Shown: positions 24,721 to 36,639 of the stretch, one piece after another
How the letters are laid out: each line of letters opens with the position of its first letter
How positions within the stretch are numbered: the stretch's first letter is position 1
From: Quillaja saponaria
Lineage: Eukaryota > Streptophyta > Magnoliopsida > Fabales > Quillajaceae
DNA: 64,000 nucleotides
Assembly (NCBI GenBank): GCA_029379385.1
Contig: CM055613.1
Location: 19,052,001 to 19,116,000 of the forward strand
Reading direction: 5' to 3'
Notes under the pieces: model-generated
What the model saw: the letters and a program-made list of their open reading frames with translations, nothing else
Told to the model about the DNA's origin: nothing
Databases searched by the model: none
Translations under genes and position numbers: made by a program

Positions 24721-25489
24721 CACACGACTCCTCTCTCCAGTGGGACTTTCTCTGCAACTGCAAGTCTACAACTCCTTCCAGCTCTGCAACTCTCTTTTCT
24801 TCAACTTCGTCTCCAACTCTGCTACTTTACACCCGATCGATTCTTGCTCCTGCAAGAGAATTAAGAGCCTCTCTCACTCCTATAATAGAACTTGCTCTCC
24901 TATCCTCTTATTCAGAGACAGATAAGTATTTCTCTTCCATCTACTGCCTTTTTTTTTTTTTTTTTTTTTCAAAATTGTCTGCTTTTGTTTTTTCTTCCCT
25001 TTTTCGTACCTACAGATCCTGTAATTTTGGTATCCACATGTGTGTCAATCCATTTCGGTTAGAAACAGTGGAATCGGCTCCGTTTCCACTGAAACTACAA
25101 GCTTTCATTTCTGTATATGTGATTTGTTTCCATGTGTGTGGAAACAGAATCGATTCGCCCGTTTCTGAAGAATAGACACGAATTTTCGTTTCTTAGTTAT
25201 AGCATACTTTTGTTGTAGTGCTTCAAGAATGATATTTTAAGAAATAGGATTGTATGAATAGAAAATGTAATCAATTACAAAAAAAAAAAACACGTGGCAT
25301 GTGTGGCTAATTGAGTTATGCCACATGTAAATAGCATATCCTTTTAAAAAATTATATTTTTGGCCAATAAAATCTCGTCATGTATATAAATTGACATCAT
25401 AAAAATTCAAATTATTTAATTAAATAATCTCATTTACTTGACCAATCAAATCATGTCACATGGCACCCCTAACTTGCTTCAAAACCTGT

Positions 25490-26077
25490 ATAAAGATTGA
25501 AATATTAAAGTTCTGCAGAATTCAAGTCATAAGACTCCCAGGCCTCTCAAACTGTCAATCACTAACAATCCAACAAGTTTAACATTCTTCAAATCCATTC
25601 ATAAGTGCATGAATATTAGTATAAACAACCACCGGCAGCTTCAAGATTAAGCCTCAAAAGCCCTTAAAACGCCACCAAGTTTGGAGAGTTAATTGGAGGA
25701 ATTTATTAATTTTTTATTGTAAAGATACTCACAAAGATTGTAAGCCTAACCAATATACAAATTAATACAATAATATTTTGTACATGTGTGTTGTCAGTTA
25801 TTTTTCAAACTTATATTTGTGGTTACAAGTTTGGCACGCTCAGTTGGACAAGATTTGCCTCATATCTCTCTCAACATCAATCGACTTCATGGCTCTTATG
25901 AAGAAATTAGTCAAAGCTTCATCCAACACGACTTCAAATATCTTAACCTCAAAAGCACTTGCTGTGAAGGTTATACCCAAGGCTTCATTTGCAAAGAGTG
26001 CATCCAAGGGCATTGCCTCCAAAATTGACATCGTTGTCACAAACAACATCAACTGTCACTCTTTTCAATTGATGTGA
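25490..26077 (+). mobile_element. LTR-retrotransposon remnant: LTR end, primer-site-like motif, start of gag
   Basis: The motif TTGGCACGCTCAGTTGGAC at about 25831-25849 resembles the TTGGCACGCCCRGTGGGAC sequence that follows the 5' LTR in many plant gypsy-type elements. A short open frame follows (MKKLVKASSNTTSN onward, rich in A, K and S) that could be the first codons of gag, but it is not recognisable as a domain. The same arrangement occurs in unit C near 36309-36570 and is deleted from unit D. Confidence 0.35.
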
Positions 26078-26139
26078 TTAAAAAAAATTCTAGTTCAATA
26101 TATCCCACATAAAACACATGTTTTCATGACTATCGTACA

Positions 26140-26830
26140 ATTTTGAGTAAGTTGCAATAGTTTACTCCCAAATTGATGATGACTCATTGAACTCTGGTAA
26201 GGAGGATGAAGTCAAAGCATGAAAAGTATTAGGGTGATCTTAACTAGATAGATTACATACGCTTCATTGGAGAGGTATTGGACCCTAGGTACTAATCGAA
26301 ATTTGTGAAAAGGGGCTTTAAGAACTTGTTTGGCACAATTATGGTAAGCATGAAAGATGAAGGTAACATTTGTTAGGATACATGACCACAATCTATTTTT
26401 AAAGAAAGTTCAAGTGATATTGTTTTTGATAGTGTGTCTACTTCACAAAATGTGAGTTTTAGAGCTTCTATAAATGAAGATGACGAGACTAATCAGTTTG
26501 CCATGGAGTTTATGAGAGAGTTAAGTCAAAAGGAGTTTATGGAAGGAAAATATGAAGTTGATCGATATTTGATGGAGTCCCATGAAATTATTTCTAATAA
26601 ATTTGATATATTGGATTGGTGAAAAGTTAATTCTAATAAGTATAGAGTATTGGGGAAGCTTGCAATAGATGTTTTGGTGTTCCTATTACCTCTGTCCGAT
26701 CAAAATCTTCATTCTTTACTCGAGGTTGAGTTTCTTGATCCTTATCAAGCTCATAATCTTTAGCAACCTGTGGAGGCACACATTTGTTTGCAAAATTGGT
26801 TTTAATGCACAATTATACCACTAGATATGG
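26140..26830 (+). pseudogene. hAT transposase C-terminal (dimerisation) remnant, unit B copy
   Basis: The 26434-26622 frame ends in YEVDRYLMESHE, NKFDILDW, stop, KVNSNKYRVLGKLAIDVLV, then in shifted frames FLDPYQA, PVEAHICLQNW. This is the conserved end of RICESLEEPER-type hAT proteins (EVDRYL, FDILxWWKxNSxxYPxLxxxARDxLAxPV, LDPFRSSL, xxALICTQNWL). The second tryptophan of the WW pair is TGA in this and the other three copies. The N-terminal part is missing. Confidence 0.75.
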
Positions 26831-29725
26831 ATGGATGAGTCTAGTGAATAGATTGAAAAGATTGAATCAAGTATTGAATTCTTATCCTACATTCTACATT
26901 CTCTACATTCAACATTCTCTCAATTCTACATTCTTTGCATTCTTAGTTTTGAATTTAATTTTACAATAACAACCTTCTGTATTTTGTTTTCAAACTAAAT
27001 ATGTCATTGGCTACAGATATAGTTAAGGATTTCTGAGATGTAGACTTGACCTATAAGTTTGATCCATTGTGGTAAGTCACAATTAAAGCTTCACTTATAT
27101 TCTGCATTTACTATTTTCACTTTACTTTTAACTTTTATAGATTTTGGATAGCTTGTTTCATTTTCTGCATTATGTGTAACTTAGTGATGTTTTGTTGGTA
27201 GGTGACTTAGAGCTTTGTTGGATTCTCAGCTGGTGAGTTACTTAGAGGCTTGGAGCAACTGTTTCTGTATTGCTGCTTGCTGCTTTCAACTTCTTTGCAT
27301 TGCTCCTGTTTTTTTTTTTTTTTTTTAATTTCTTTGAGAATTTTGCTTTCTGTTTTTACTTTGAAATATAAAATCTAAAATATGTAATGTAATCCTCTAA
27401 TTTGTCACTTATACTGAATTGATGCTTTCTATTTTATTACTTTTTCTTTAGTGTTTTGCTAGTATCTACTAGTTAAGTTATAAGTGGATTATGAATTTTT
27501 GATATATTGGTTGTAAGTGCATTTAATTTTTTGTCAACTATATTGGCACTTGGCAGTAATCAACAATTGCTTGTAAATTACAATACCTCATTTCCTTATG
27601 TTTTTATGTTTTCTTAAGTATATATTAAGTTTAATGTGGAATTGGAATATTATTTAATTTATTCTATATTAGTTTTATTTTGCAATTTTATTGATGTTTA
27701 TTTATTTTGATTATTGATGAAAATATTAGCTTTCTTTTATTTTTGGTTTTAGAACAAAATTTGGACTTGAAACATATTAATTGGGCTTAATAAAGTTGAT
27801 TTAGGCTCAAAATTGTAATTGGGTTGAAGCCCAAATGTACAACAAAAAACTAAACAGAAACCAAAATTTACCAACCAAAAATAAAATAGGTAGCCCACAG
27901 AGGAAACCGACTAAAATCTGCCTCTCTCGATTTAGGCTTATCAGTAAGCAACTTTGTCAGTTCGGTCGACTTGACTGATCCCGATCAATATCCGTCTGCC
28001 CTTTGTAGAATGGACAAAACATAAAAGAGAAAATCGTGGCCTGGAGTCCAAATTTGAGACCGTTTGAGGTCAAAGTCGAGGCCGTGGAAGCCGAAGTCAA
28101 GGCCATGGAATCCAAAGTCAAGGAAAATAGTAAGTTTCTAGGGTGTTTAGTGATTTGTTGAATGGTTAACTATTGAAAATAATATTTATAGATGCTATAA
28201 GGATCAATTAGAAAAATATACCGAGAAGATTAGTCAATTGATGGTGATGGTTGATAAATCCAAAAGAAATTCAGAGAGTTGAAATATATGATGATAAATC
28301 GAAAGAAGAATCTATGTTAGAATGGAGAATTGTTAGAATATAAAAGTATACCTTTATAAGAAAAATAAAATAAAATTGGCAACTTATATAACCATACTTG
28401 ACATGGGCTAAGAAAATGGAGAGGGCGTGTAGACGCAAATTTTATAACTCTACTAGTTGCCTATTTTTGGCTAACTGATATAAAAATATATAATTTACAT
28501 TTACTAATCAAATATAATTAGCTATTTAAACAGTAGTTGGACTCAAAATTACAATTTGAATAAATTAAATGTTGATTAGTCAATCACTTGTATAATTGAA
28601 TGTTGATTAGAAACAAATTACTTGAGTAATTAGACATTAATTGAAGATAATTATCATTACTTTGGTAATTAATTTTTAATTGAAAATAAACTAAAATTAA
28701 TTAAATAATTAAATATTGATCTAATCAAATCAAATCCAAGTACCTTTTAAAATCCTCAAATTAATTTCGGTTAGCTACACCAATCAACCTCAATCACTCC
28801 CTAGTCAATACTAATCATCCTCAATCATACACAAATCAATTCCAACCTACCCTCATTTTAGCTTCATTTACGTCTAATAAATCAAACACTAATCAATTTA
28901 AATTCGTCTACCCCCATCTCTCCTATAAAAGGACAAAAACTTACTTAGAGTCACTGGAGTGAGACAGTAAAATATCACCACGTGGACAAATAATGACACA
29001 TAAACTAATTTAACCCAATTAAATTAGACTCAACCTCACTATTAACCCATCATCCCACAATCTTTCTGCCTCTACACTCTCCTTGTCCACCTTTGATATA
29101 CATCTGTCTCCACCTCAAACCTCCTCCATCTCACCACTGCAACACCCTCCTCTGCCATCATCCCCCCCTCTCTCCAACAATGTATACTTTTTTCTAATAA
29201 AGGAGGAGGTACTGTACGGCGTTTTGGGGTGTGGCCTAGCCTGGGAGCTAGCTTCACTTCATTAGGGTTGAAGGGGCAGTTTGACAGCCACTATGTATTA
29301 GACCCTATTTTGGATAAGAAATTTGAATTACAATTCATCTCATAAACGAAATTTGACTCATTTCTTGTTTTAGTTGATGAATAGACAATTCTTACCTCAT
29401 TCTTGGAATTGAACAACAACTAAATGTTTGATTACAGTCATAACGCCATATTGTTATAGGCTTACCTAGTCTCCAATCTGTGCTGCTCTTAGCATATTTG
29501 AAGTTCTATTATATATGTGCAGCACTGTCAATTGTCTTAGTGTTGCTGCAAGTCTCGGTGCAATTATTAGACGAGAAGAAAAGAAGTTGAAACAAAATAA
29601 ATTTCTACTACTACTTTTATTCCCCACTATTTTTATTTCCTTTTGTGGGAATGTGACCATATATATTATATGAAAAGAGTACAGTTGAAACGTAATTCCA
29701 CACTCAATTTATGGAGCTTGAAAAA

Positions 29726-32192
29726 TCACGGAACAGAGGAAAGACTATAAAACTCACTGGTAGCATATGGGAATGGACATGGTGGAACAAGTACTTCCAC
29801 TACACCTTCAAGCATATGTGTGACCTTTCTCATGATGGGTCTAAGAGATGGGTCTTCTTGAATGCACCATAGAGCAACCATCACCAACCTCTCCAGCATC
29901 TTTTTATCATCCAGTGCCTCTTCATCATATTCAACCAAAGAATCTAGCATTCCTTCCTTATAGCAGTCATAAGCCCAATCACTTAAAATTACTTGTTCTT
30001 CAATGTGCGATTCCATATTTACGCTTCTTCGGCAACAAATTATCTCAAGCAGCAGGACACCAAAGCTATATACATCCACCTTGGCTGTAATAGGCATGTT
30101 CCTAAACCATTCAGCAGCAACATATCCTTTTGTTCCTCTTATTGCAGTATGAGTTCGGCTCTGATTCATCGCCAAAAGCTTAGCCAAACCAAAGTCAGAA
30201 ATTCGAGCATTGTAATTGTCATCCAAGAGAATGTTTTGTGGTTTAATGTCACAGTGTATAATTTGGGTGCTGCACTCTTCATGTAAATACAAGAGTCCTC
30301 TAGCGATCCCAAGCGCGATTTGGATTCTCTTCTTCCATGTGGGTTTCGAGTCTGCAAAAAGGAAGCTTGCTAAAGTCCCATTGCTCATGTACTCATATAC
30401 AAGTAATCTTTGAGGCCCTTCCTTACAAAATCCCAGCAGTCGAACCAGGTTCTTATGATGGGTCTGACCAATCACATTTACTTCATTTTCGAATTCCTTA
30501 TCACTGTCCGGCACAATGGATGTTAACATTTTCACTGCCACAAGGGCAGTTGAACTCATGCTAATATCTCCTTTGTAAACAATGCCAAAAGCTCCTCTCC
30601 CCAACTCCTCCTTGAACCCATTTGTAGCTTTCTCAAGCTCCTCGTAAGCAAAACAAAGCAAATTGGTATCCCCAAATCTATCTGGAATTCGTTGATATCT
30701 CTTAAGCTTCTTCTGGTAAATGGAGAAACCCAGATAGAGTACACCAAGTAATACTAATATAAGAAAGGCAGAGACACTCAAAAGCACTGTTCCCATCAAA
30801 CTCAAATTATTCTGCTTCTTCGTGCCTGGATTCAAGAAAGGGGGACCTAAAACTGAGGAATTGTCTTTCCTTACTTTTAGAAGTGCCTTCAAGCCATTTG
30901 CATCGTTTGGGACTCTTCCATTTGAGAGTGGTAGCTTTTTCTTCCAACAGGTGTACACACCGTCCTCTAATCTGGAAATCGGCAACCGCACACATGCAAT
31001 CTTCAATGCAAGACTGTCTGCACTGTTCTTCAGTAAAAGGCTTGAACTGCATATAATCTGTAAAAGGCCAATCAATATTAGACAAAACCTCAAACTTATA
31101 TAGATCTTTTGTGGCACTAAGCTCATCTTCTTCACAGCCTTGTATGAAATCTGGTTTGCAGCTTCCATACTGGTCATTCGGATCAAGTAAGGAGTATCCA
31201 GTTGGGCATTTACATACTGGCCTCTTCTTCTCGAGGGTGCAGATACTATTGAACCCACAAGGACCACTAGTAGTCTGAAAAACTGAGTCACAGATATCGT
31301 CAGGCCGAAGCAGGAAAGCAGTCCAACTTTCATCACCGGAAGAAGCCTTTGCATGACTATATAAAGTGAAAACACCATCAAAATCCAGAGTTGCTCTATA
31401 ATATAATTGCCCAGCCGAAGACCCCTGATCACTAGTGAGGATGAATTTTGAATTATTCTCTCTCAAAACATACATTTCTCCTGATTCGAGAAAGACTAAC
31501 CGAAGACCAGGGCTTGATGTATTAGAATTATCACCATTGGTCTTAGTTTCAAAATAAGACTCATAGTGATCAGTTGGCAAATTTATGGAGTTCAGCACGA
31601 GATTCCCATCTTGTAACAATCGGAGCTGGAACTTTCCTTTGGAAAAGCTTTTCCCTGATAGCCGGGAAGAAAGTAATCCTCCCCTTTCCATGATTTGCAA
31701 GGGCAACAAAGTATCTCTAGGATTATTGAAGCTCTCCCATGCATTGCTATCTAAATTCCTATCTTGAAGCACCAAGTTTCCGGTGTCTTTGATGATGGCA
31801 AAAGCAGCTGTGCCATTAAGGCTATCTGTTTTCCATATCTCAGAACCATTCGGAGCAGTAAGCACGAGCCCCCTATCAGTGAGCTCAACTTTTGAACCCC
31901 TTGGTGCAGGTTTATCTCCATTTGCAAACCAAACTATGGTTTTCTCTGGAATCTTGGCATACCAGATGGAGAGAAGGAACAGGTCTTTATCTTCTTCAAC
32001 TGGGTGCTGAAACCCAAAGGCAAAGTCACCAGAAGATGAAACTAACCATGGGGAGTTGCTGTCATTTGCAGAGTGAGAAGCACCCACAGTTACATTATGA
32101 TCACTGGGTTGGGCTTGGGCAACAAGAAAAATTGGTGGTAGAAGTAGAACTAAGCAGAAGAGAAGAGGAACAAGAGTAGTAGCCATTGTCAT
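29726..32192 (-). pseudogene. G-type lectin receptor kinase, copy 1, one-base frameshift
   Basis: Same gene as the intact copy 2, starting MTMATTL at 32192. One extra G near 30983 (GGCAACC where copies 2 and 3 have GCAACC) shifts the frame at about residue 404, within the PAN domain. The upstream part is a 461-codon frame (30807-32192) with signal peptide, lectin, EGF-like and most of the PAN domain, followed by 57 unrelated residues and no membrane span. The kinase half is open from about 30984 to 29726 but has no start of its own in that frame near the membrane span. If translated, the product would be a secreted lectin ectodomain. A sequencing or assembly error is the alternative. The kinase half is identical in protein sequence to copy 2. 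Confidence 0.9.
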
Positions 32193-32262
32193 CAGAGATT
32201 CAGAATTGATTGAATTCAGAGAGTTCCAATACTAATAAAATAATTGAGATATTTTTTTTAAG

Positions 32263-33057
32263 TCAAGCAAAGCAGAAGTCTTCTTGCTTCCTTTGAATAT
32301 TCCAAGAGTTGAATATTCCACCAAATTTTGTCAAGAATTTCCAATAATCTGGCCCCACCATGGAGACAATTGTGACAGGATTATCTTCATGGAACCACCA
32401 GAGCCGCGTATATGGAATTGCATCAATGACATGGTCCTAGAAACAGAAGAGAGAGACTAAAAAATTGTGAGAAAAAAGCTGGATGTTGTGTTAAGTGAAG
32501 TTATAAACTTCTCTTAGAAAATTCTAAACAAATCACTAACAGAGTACAGAAGCATGGATGAAGGAAAGAATTGTCAAATAGTCTAAATTATAGAATAAGC
32601 ACCTTTGGTAAACCTTCTTACCAGAAGCACAATTTTGAGTAGAAACAGAATATGTCTTCAAATTTTTGTCCGGTCAAATCCGGACTTAAACAACCATATG
32701 TGATTGTTGTTATTAAATAATTGCACATTTATTGACTAAGATAAATAACAGTTTCTTTTATGCTTTGTATTTGAGTTAGTTATATCATGAATATAACAAT
32801 AAACAGAATTTCATATATCATTTAACAAAAGATCTAACCCAACTTTCTCAAAGAAAAAACTGAAGAAGGAAACAAATAAAAAAGATTTAGAAAATAGCAC
32901 AAATTTTCATTGATTCCATGGTAAAAACTGATACCAAGAGGAAAGATTTATCTATCTCTAGAAAAGAAGGGTCATAAGTCTTATGTTTTCCCATGACTGG
33001 AGCTGGACGAAACTTCTCGAGTCTCACCCCATGTATTACTTCCACAATAACGTCCTC
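32263..33057 (-). pseudogene. Two exon-like pieces of an unidentified gene, upstream of kinase copy 1
   Basis: Exon-like piece 1 (about 33057-32935) encodes EEDVIVEVIHGVRLEKFRPA and continues to LEIDKSFLL, ending at a donor-like TTG|GTATCAG. Piece 2 (32436-32263) follows an excellent acceptor (CTTCTGTTTCTAG|GAC) and encodes DHVIDAIPYTRLWWFHED, then VTIVSMVGPDYWKFLTKF and on to a stop, 57 residues. Both junctions are phase 0, so splicing a 498 bp intron would join them in frame. I do not recognise the protein family. Further coding-like residues upstream (NYNSYACSEEKYNRALLF near 33100-33160) do not join cleanly. The piece ends 71 bp before the kinase ATG on the same strand. It may be a 3' gene remnant carried along by each duplication. 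Confidence 0.4.
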
Positions 33058-34156
33058 TTCAATTATCAGACGGCAGAGTAATACTTATACTTTTGGGAGA
33101 ACAGAAGAGCTCGATTATACTTTTCTTCTGAGCAAGCATAACTGTTATAATTTCTATTTCATCCAGTCAACTGGAACCTTCAAAGGCTCAACAATGAGAA
33201 GGAAACCAGCACACGTATAAACTAAACATCCGATGGATCAATGTTTTTAACTTTGAACATAAATTATCTCCAGGAAAATTTTTCCATAATTGAAGTTTTG
33301 TTCTATAAATTTTACTTGTACCTTGAGAAACCATGATAGTATGAACTTCACAATTAATTGGAATCAATTAAAAAGAAAATTGACAGTGAAAGACTATTAA
33401 AATAGAACCCAGCTTTTTTATCTAGTAACACTGATGTTGCCTAACTCTGAGCTTCTCTTTGCATTCATTAAAACACTTAAAACTAGTTCATCTCCTTTCC
33501 TTAATTTGAAGCTAGCACAAGTGAAAAGAGGATTGAATAAAAAAAATAAAAAATAAAAAAGACTGAATTTGGAGGGGACGGTGAGAGAGAGGGGAATCAT
33601 GGAGTGGTTGTACCATCTAAGGAATTCGCACATCTTCTCTGGTATGTACTAAGGGTGGATTGAGGAAAGCATTAAATTAATTGATGATGAGACCGTGTAG
33701 ACCGAAGAGGCAAGAAACACACAGAAGACATAGATATGAGCAAAATTTCTTGTACTCACCAAAACTGCAAGAGATCATTAATTAAGGAAAACCACAAACA
33801 AATTCCTTCTTCTGCTGCTAGATTTGGGGGATGGGAGCAGAGAACCATGATTGCATCAAGCCTCAGTCGTAACAGCACAGGATCTTAGAGAAGTGTAGTG
33901 TCCATTTTAGTGAGCAAGTCTTCTTGACTGTTTTAGGACAAACTATAAGCATGGCTACATAAAAGATATAGGACACAGAAATACATAATGAATGTATAAG
34001 TTTAACAAAAACTACAACTGAGAAAAGAAAGAAATCAAATATAATTACTGAAAGAAAATATGAAAGTCTGAAATTTATATGATCGTTAATTAACTACATA
34101 TTAATCCCTGTTTATATACTTTAATATTCTGCTACACCAAAATAAAACCATCACTA
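33058..34156. other. Unit C upstream flank; no gene resolved
   Basis: Duplicated with 43480-44581, and in its first part with 57565-58020. It contains coding-like minus-strand stretches in 33058-33220 that could not be joined into a gene. The frames 33418-33633 minus and 32993-33220 plus are not convincing. The segment from about 33890 is paralogous to the left flank of the CACTA element in unit A. Confidence 0.5.
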
Positions 34157-35705
34157 CACTACACCAAAATTGACTTGCTGCAATATTATTGCTACATAGT
34201 AAAAAAAAGGGTTGCATATAACCCGTTGCCTAAAAATATCAACAACGGTTATTTCGGCTATGTCAAAGCTTATTCAAAATTCACCAGCTAGCTGCAAAGT
34301 TCATAAAACATTGCATATTCTTGCGTTGCATATATCATTTTTGGCAAGATTCTATAAAGCGTTGCATTATATTTTCTTGGCCAACAATTTTTATTTTTAG
34401 GCAATAAGTTTCATAGAATTAACAACAATTTTACTACTATTATATGCAACGGTTCTTATAAATTGACTGCAACATTTTTTAGAACGTTGCAATAATAGGC
34501 ATTCTGCAATGGTTTTCTCAAACTTAAGTTTTAGCAAAAAAAAAAAAAAAAACAAAACAAGACAAAACTATTGCCTAAAATTTTTAATTTTAAAAAAAAA
34601 TATATAAATAAATTATACTTCAAAATTTAATAATAAAAATAACATTTTATTTTATTTTAATCATAGTATTAATCTATTACAGTACAATTACTTTTAAAAG
34701 AAATATTATTTCCCCTTATCTATTCACATCCCCACCTTCTTTTCAACTCAAAGTCTTCTATCTTTTCACGGTGTTGCTTGCTTAACCATTTGCTCAGATG
34801 TCCATTTGTTGATTTATTGCAATAATCTGCATATACACAAGAAGATAAATCATGCATTGTTTTTATTTGATAACGAATATCTTCTATTCTCTAACCTAAA
34901 TTTTTGAAACATTCATAAAATTTGTATTTGGTTGCAACCATATGCACCATAGATATTTAGAGATATTAACTAAGTTATAAGAAAAATAGTAACATCAAGT
35001 AATTCATGTAATTGGTGAAATTCAATTAAAAATCAAAACTAGCACAAAAGAGAAGCTTAAACATTGAATTGGTAGGATCCAAAACTAAGTTAGACATTCA
35101 CAAAATTCAAGGTTGCAGCCACTATATCATCAAACATCCAATGGGAAAGAAGGACATACATGATGAAGTTTGGATATCATTTCACATACAATGTCCTCTA
35201 ACATAGCAACTTTAAAACTAGAAGATAAACAATATGCGAAATTACCAAGAAGTTAATTACTTACCAGAAGAATTACACCATAACTATGTCCTTCCTAGTA
35301 AGGAACATTTCCTGTATGATCTATGACAAGTTTCTCCAGGATCTTTTAGACCAATGAGTCATTCAACAGTAACAATTGTTGCTATACAGAGTCCTTTAGG
35401 CTTGTACAAATTTAATGAGGGATTGAAACATATACTTTATTTGCACTTGCTTGTTGAACTAACATGGATATTACATGTCGAGTTATGGCATTGCTTGTTT
35501 TCAAGTCCAAAGATAAGACCTGTAATGATTTGTCATGGAAGCTGATCAAGTTATGTGTTTGCAACAAATCAAGAATGATTGCCTTTAACTACATATAATA
35601 GTACATTATAACAAGAAAAACAAAGACATATAACAATTCTTTTGTTGCGAAATTATATCTTAGGCAACAATTTTTTAAGTGTGTTGCAAGGTCTTTGTTA
35701 TAGCG
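34157..35705. mobile_element. Non-autonomous CACTA element, copy C (complete, 1.55 kb)
   Basis: Terminus CACTACACCAAAATTGACTT begins at 34157 after CTA. The opposite end finishes TTTGTTATAGCG at 35705 before CTT (inverted CGCTATAACAAAG, 9 of 12 matching). Repeated GTTGC/GCAAC subterminal motifs occupy 34180-34520 and 35640-35690. It contains no transposase. It is the reference for the split copy B and the partial copies in A and D. Confidence 0.65.
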
Positions 35706-36639
35706 CTTCAAGAATGACATTTTAAGAAATAAGACTGTATGACTAGAAAATGTAACCAATTACAAAAAAAACACGTCACATGTGTGGCCAATTAAGTTAT
35801 GCCACTTGAATTGTATATCATTTAAAAAATATATTTTTTTGGCCAATAAAATCTCGCCACGTATACAAATTGACATCATAAAAATTCAAATTATTTTATT
35901 ATATATTCTTATTTACTTGACCAATCAAATCATGCCACATGGCACACCCAGCTTGCTTCAAAACCTGTATAAATGTTAAAATAACATAGCCCTACAAGAT
36001 TCAAGTTACAAGACTCCTAGGCCTCTCAAACTTTCAATCTCTAACAATCCAACAAGTTTAACATTCTTCAAATCCATTTATAAGTGCATGAATATTAGCA
36101 TAAATAACCACTTGCAGTTTCAAGATCAAGTCTCAAAAGCCCTTAAAAAGCCACCAAGTTTGGATAGTTAATCATAGGAATTTATTAATTTTTTATTGTA
36201 AAGATACTCACAAAGATTGCAACCACAACTAATAGACAAATTAATACAATATTATTTTGTACACCTATGTTGTCAGTTATTTTACAGATTTATATTTGTG
36301 TTTATAAATTTGGCATGCTCAATGGGACAAGATTTGCCTCTCATCTCTCTCTCCATCTCAAGACTCAACATCAACCAATTTTATGGGTCCTATGAAGAAA
36401 TTAGTCCAACCTTCATCCAACACCACTTCAAAGATATTAACCTCAAAAGCACTTGCTGTGAAGGCTATGCTCAAGGCTTCATTTGCAAAGACTGCACCCA
36501 AGGCATTGCCTCCAAAATTGATGCTGATGTCAAAGACAGCATCAACTATCTTTTTTTTCAATTGATGTGATTAAATTAATTTCTAATTCAATGTATGACA
36601 CATAAAATACAAATTTTGATGACTATCGTACAATTTTGA

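Larger units (their letters stand above)
20570..25205 (-). mobile_element. hAT-superfamily DNA transposon, decayed but near full length
   Basis: The left end (about 20568-20600, 'catagccaaggaac') and the inverted right end ('ctataactaagaaac') form an imperfect terminal inverted repeat with roughly 24 of 32 positions matching. Both subterminal zones contain GTTTC/GAAAC motifs (20590-20690 and 25050-25190), as in plant hAT ends. Next to them stand 'ctttgtgt' on the left and 'cttttgtt' on the right, which could be an eroded 8 bp target duplication. The minus-strand transposase lies between. Comparison with the empty CACTA copies in units C and D confirms that it is an insertion. Confidence 0.7.
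19041..25220. mobile_element. Non-autonomous CACTA element, copy B, split by a hAT insertion
   Basis: The left end TACTACACCAAAATTGAC starts at 19041 after CTA. The right end reads GTTGTAGTG up to 25220 and is followed by CTT; inverted, it gives CACTACAAC. The uninterrupted copy C (34157-35705) is 1.55 kb, so the extra length here is the hAT element at about 20570-25205. Relative to copy C, about 70 bp next to the hAT right end is missing. GTTGC-rich subterminal repeats are present between 19080 and 19450. It has no transposase of its own. Confidence 0.65.
25221..29338. repeat. Duplication unit B, spacer between CACTA element and kinase copy 1
   Basis: Collinear with 35706-39764 in unit C and, in pieces, with 45136-47765 and 49226-52360 in unit D, but clearly more diverged from C than C is from D. 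It holds an LTR-retrotransposon remnant and a hAT C-terminal remnant (annotated separately). Around 28080-28130 a short imperfect repeat ('gaagccgaagtcaagg' and similar) is present in all units. It lacks the roughly 320 bp insertion seen in C and D. The last 200 bp before 29338 are unlike C and D. Confidence 0.75.
29339..33985. repeat. Near-identical duplicated block around kinase copy 1
   Basis: From 29339 onward the sequence matches 39765-44400 almost base for base. The offset is 10423 bp up to the extra base in copy 1 near 30983 and 10422 bp beyond it, with no other net length change until about 33520. Left of 29339 the similarity falls sharply. The block covers the whole kinase gene and about 1.7 kb upstream of it. 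Confidence 0.9.

Noticed and set aside
24740..25175. Plus-strand frames of 61-66 codons near the right end of the hAT element
   Set aside because: Located in the hAT 5' region and TIR zone on the strand opposite the transposase; no recognisable product.
29466..29660. 64-codon minus-strand frame downstream of kinase copies 1 and 2
   Set aside because: It lies in the 3' flank, has no domain, and is conserved only through the recent duplication.
29848..31103. Plus-strand open frames over the kinase genes (also at 40271-41478 and 52862-54069)
   Set aside because: They are antisense shadows of the kinase coding sequence, repeated in each copy only because the gene is duplicated.
32993..33220. 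75-codon plus-strand frame present in all three units
   Set aside because: The opposite strand looks more protein-like; conservation reflects duplication, and no start context or domain supports the plus strand.
36217..36570. 117-codon frame in unit C
   Set aside because: Covers a retrotransposon primer-site-like motif and short gag-like stretch; frame not maintained in units B and D.
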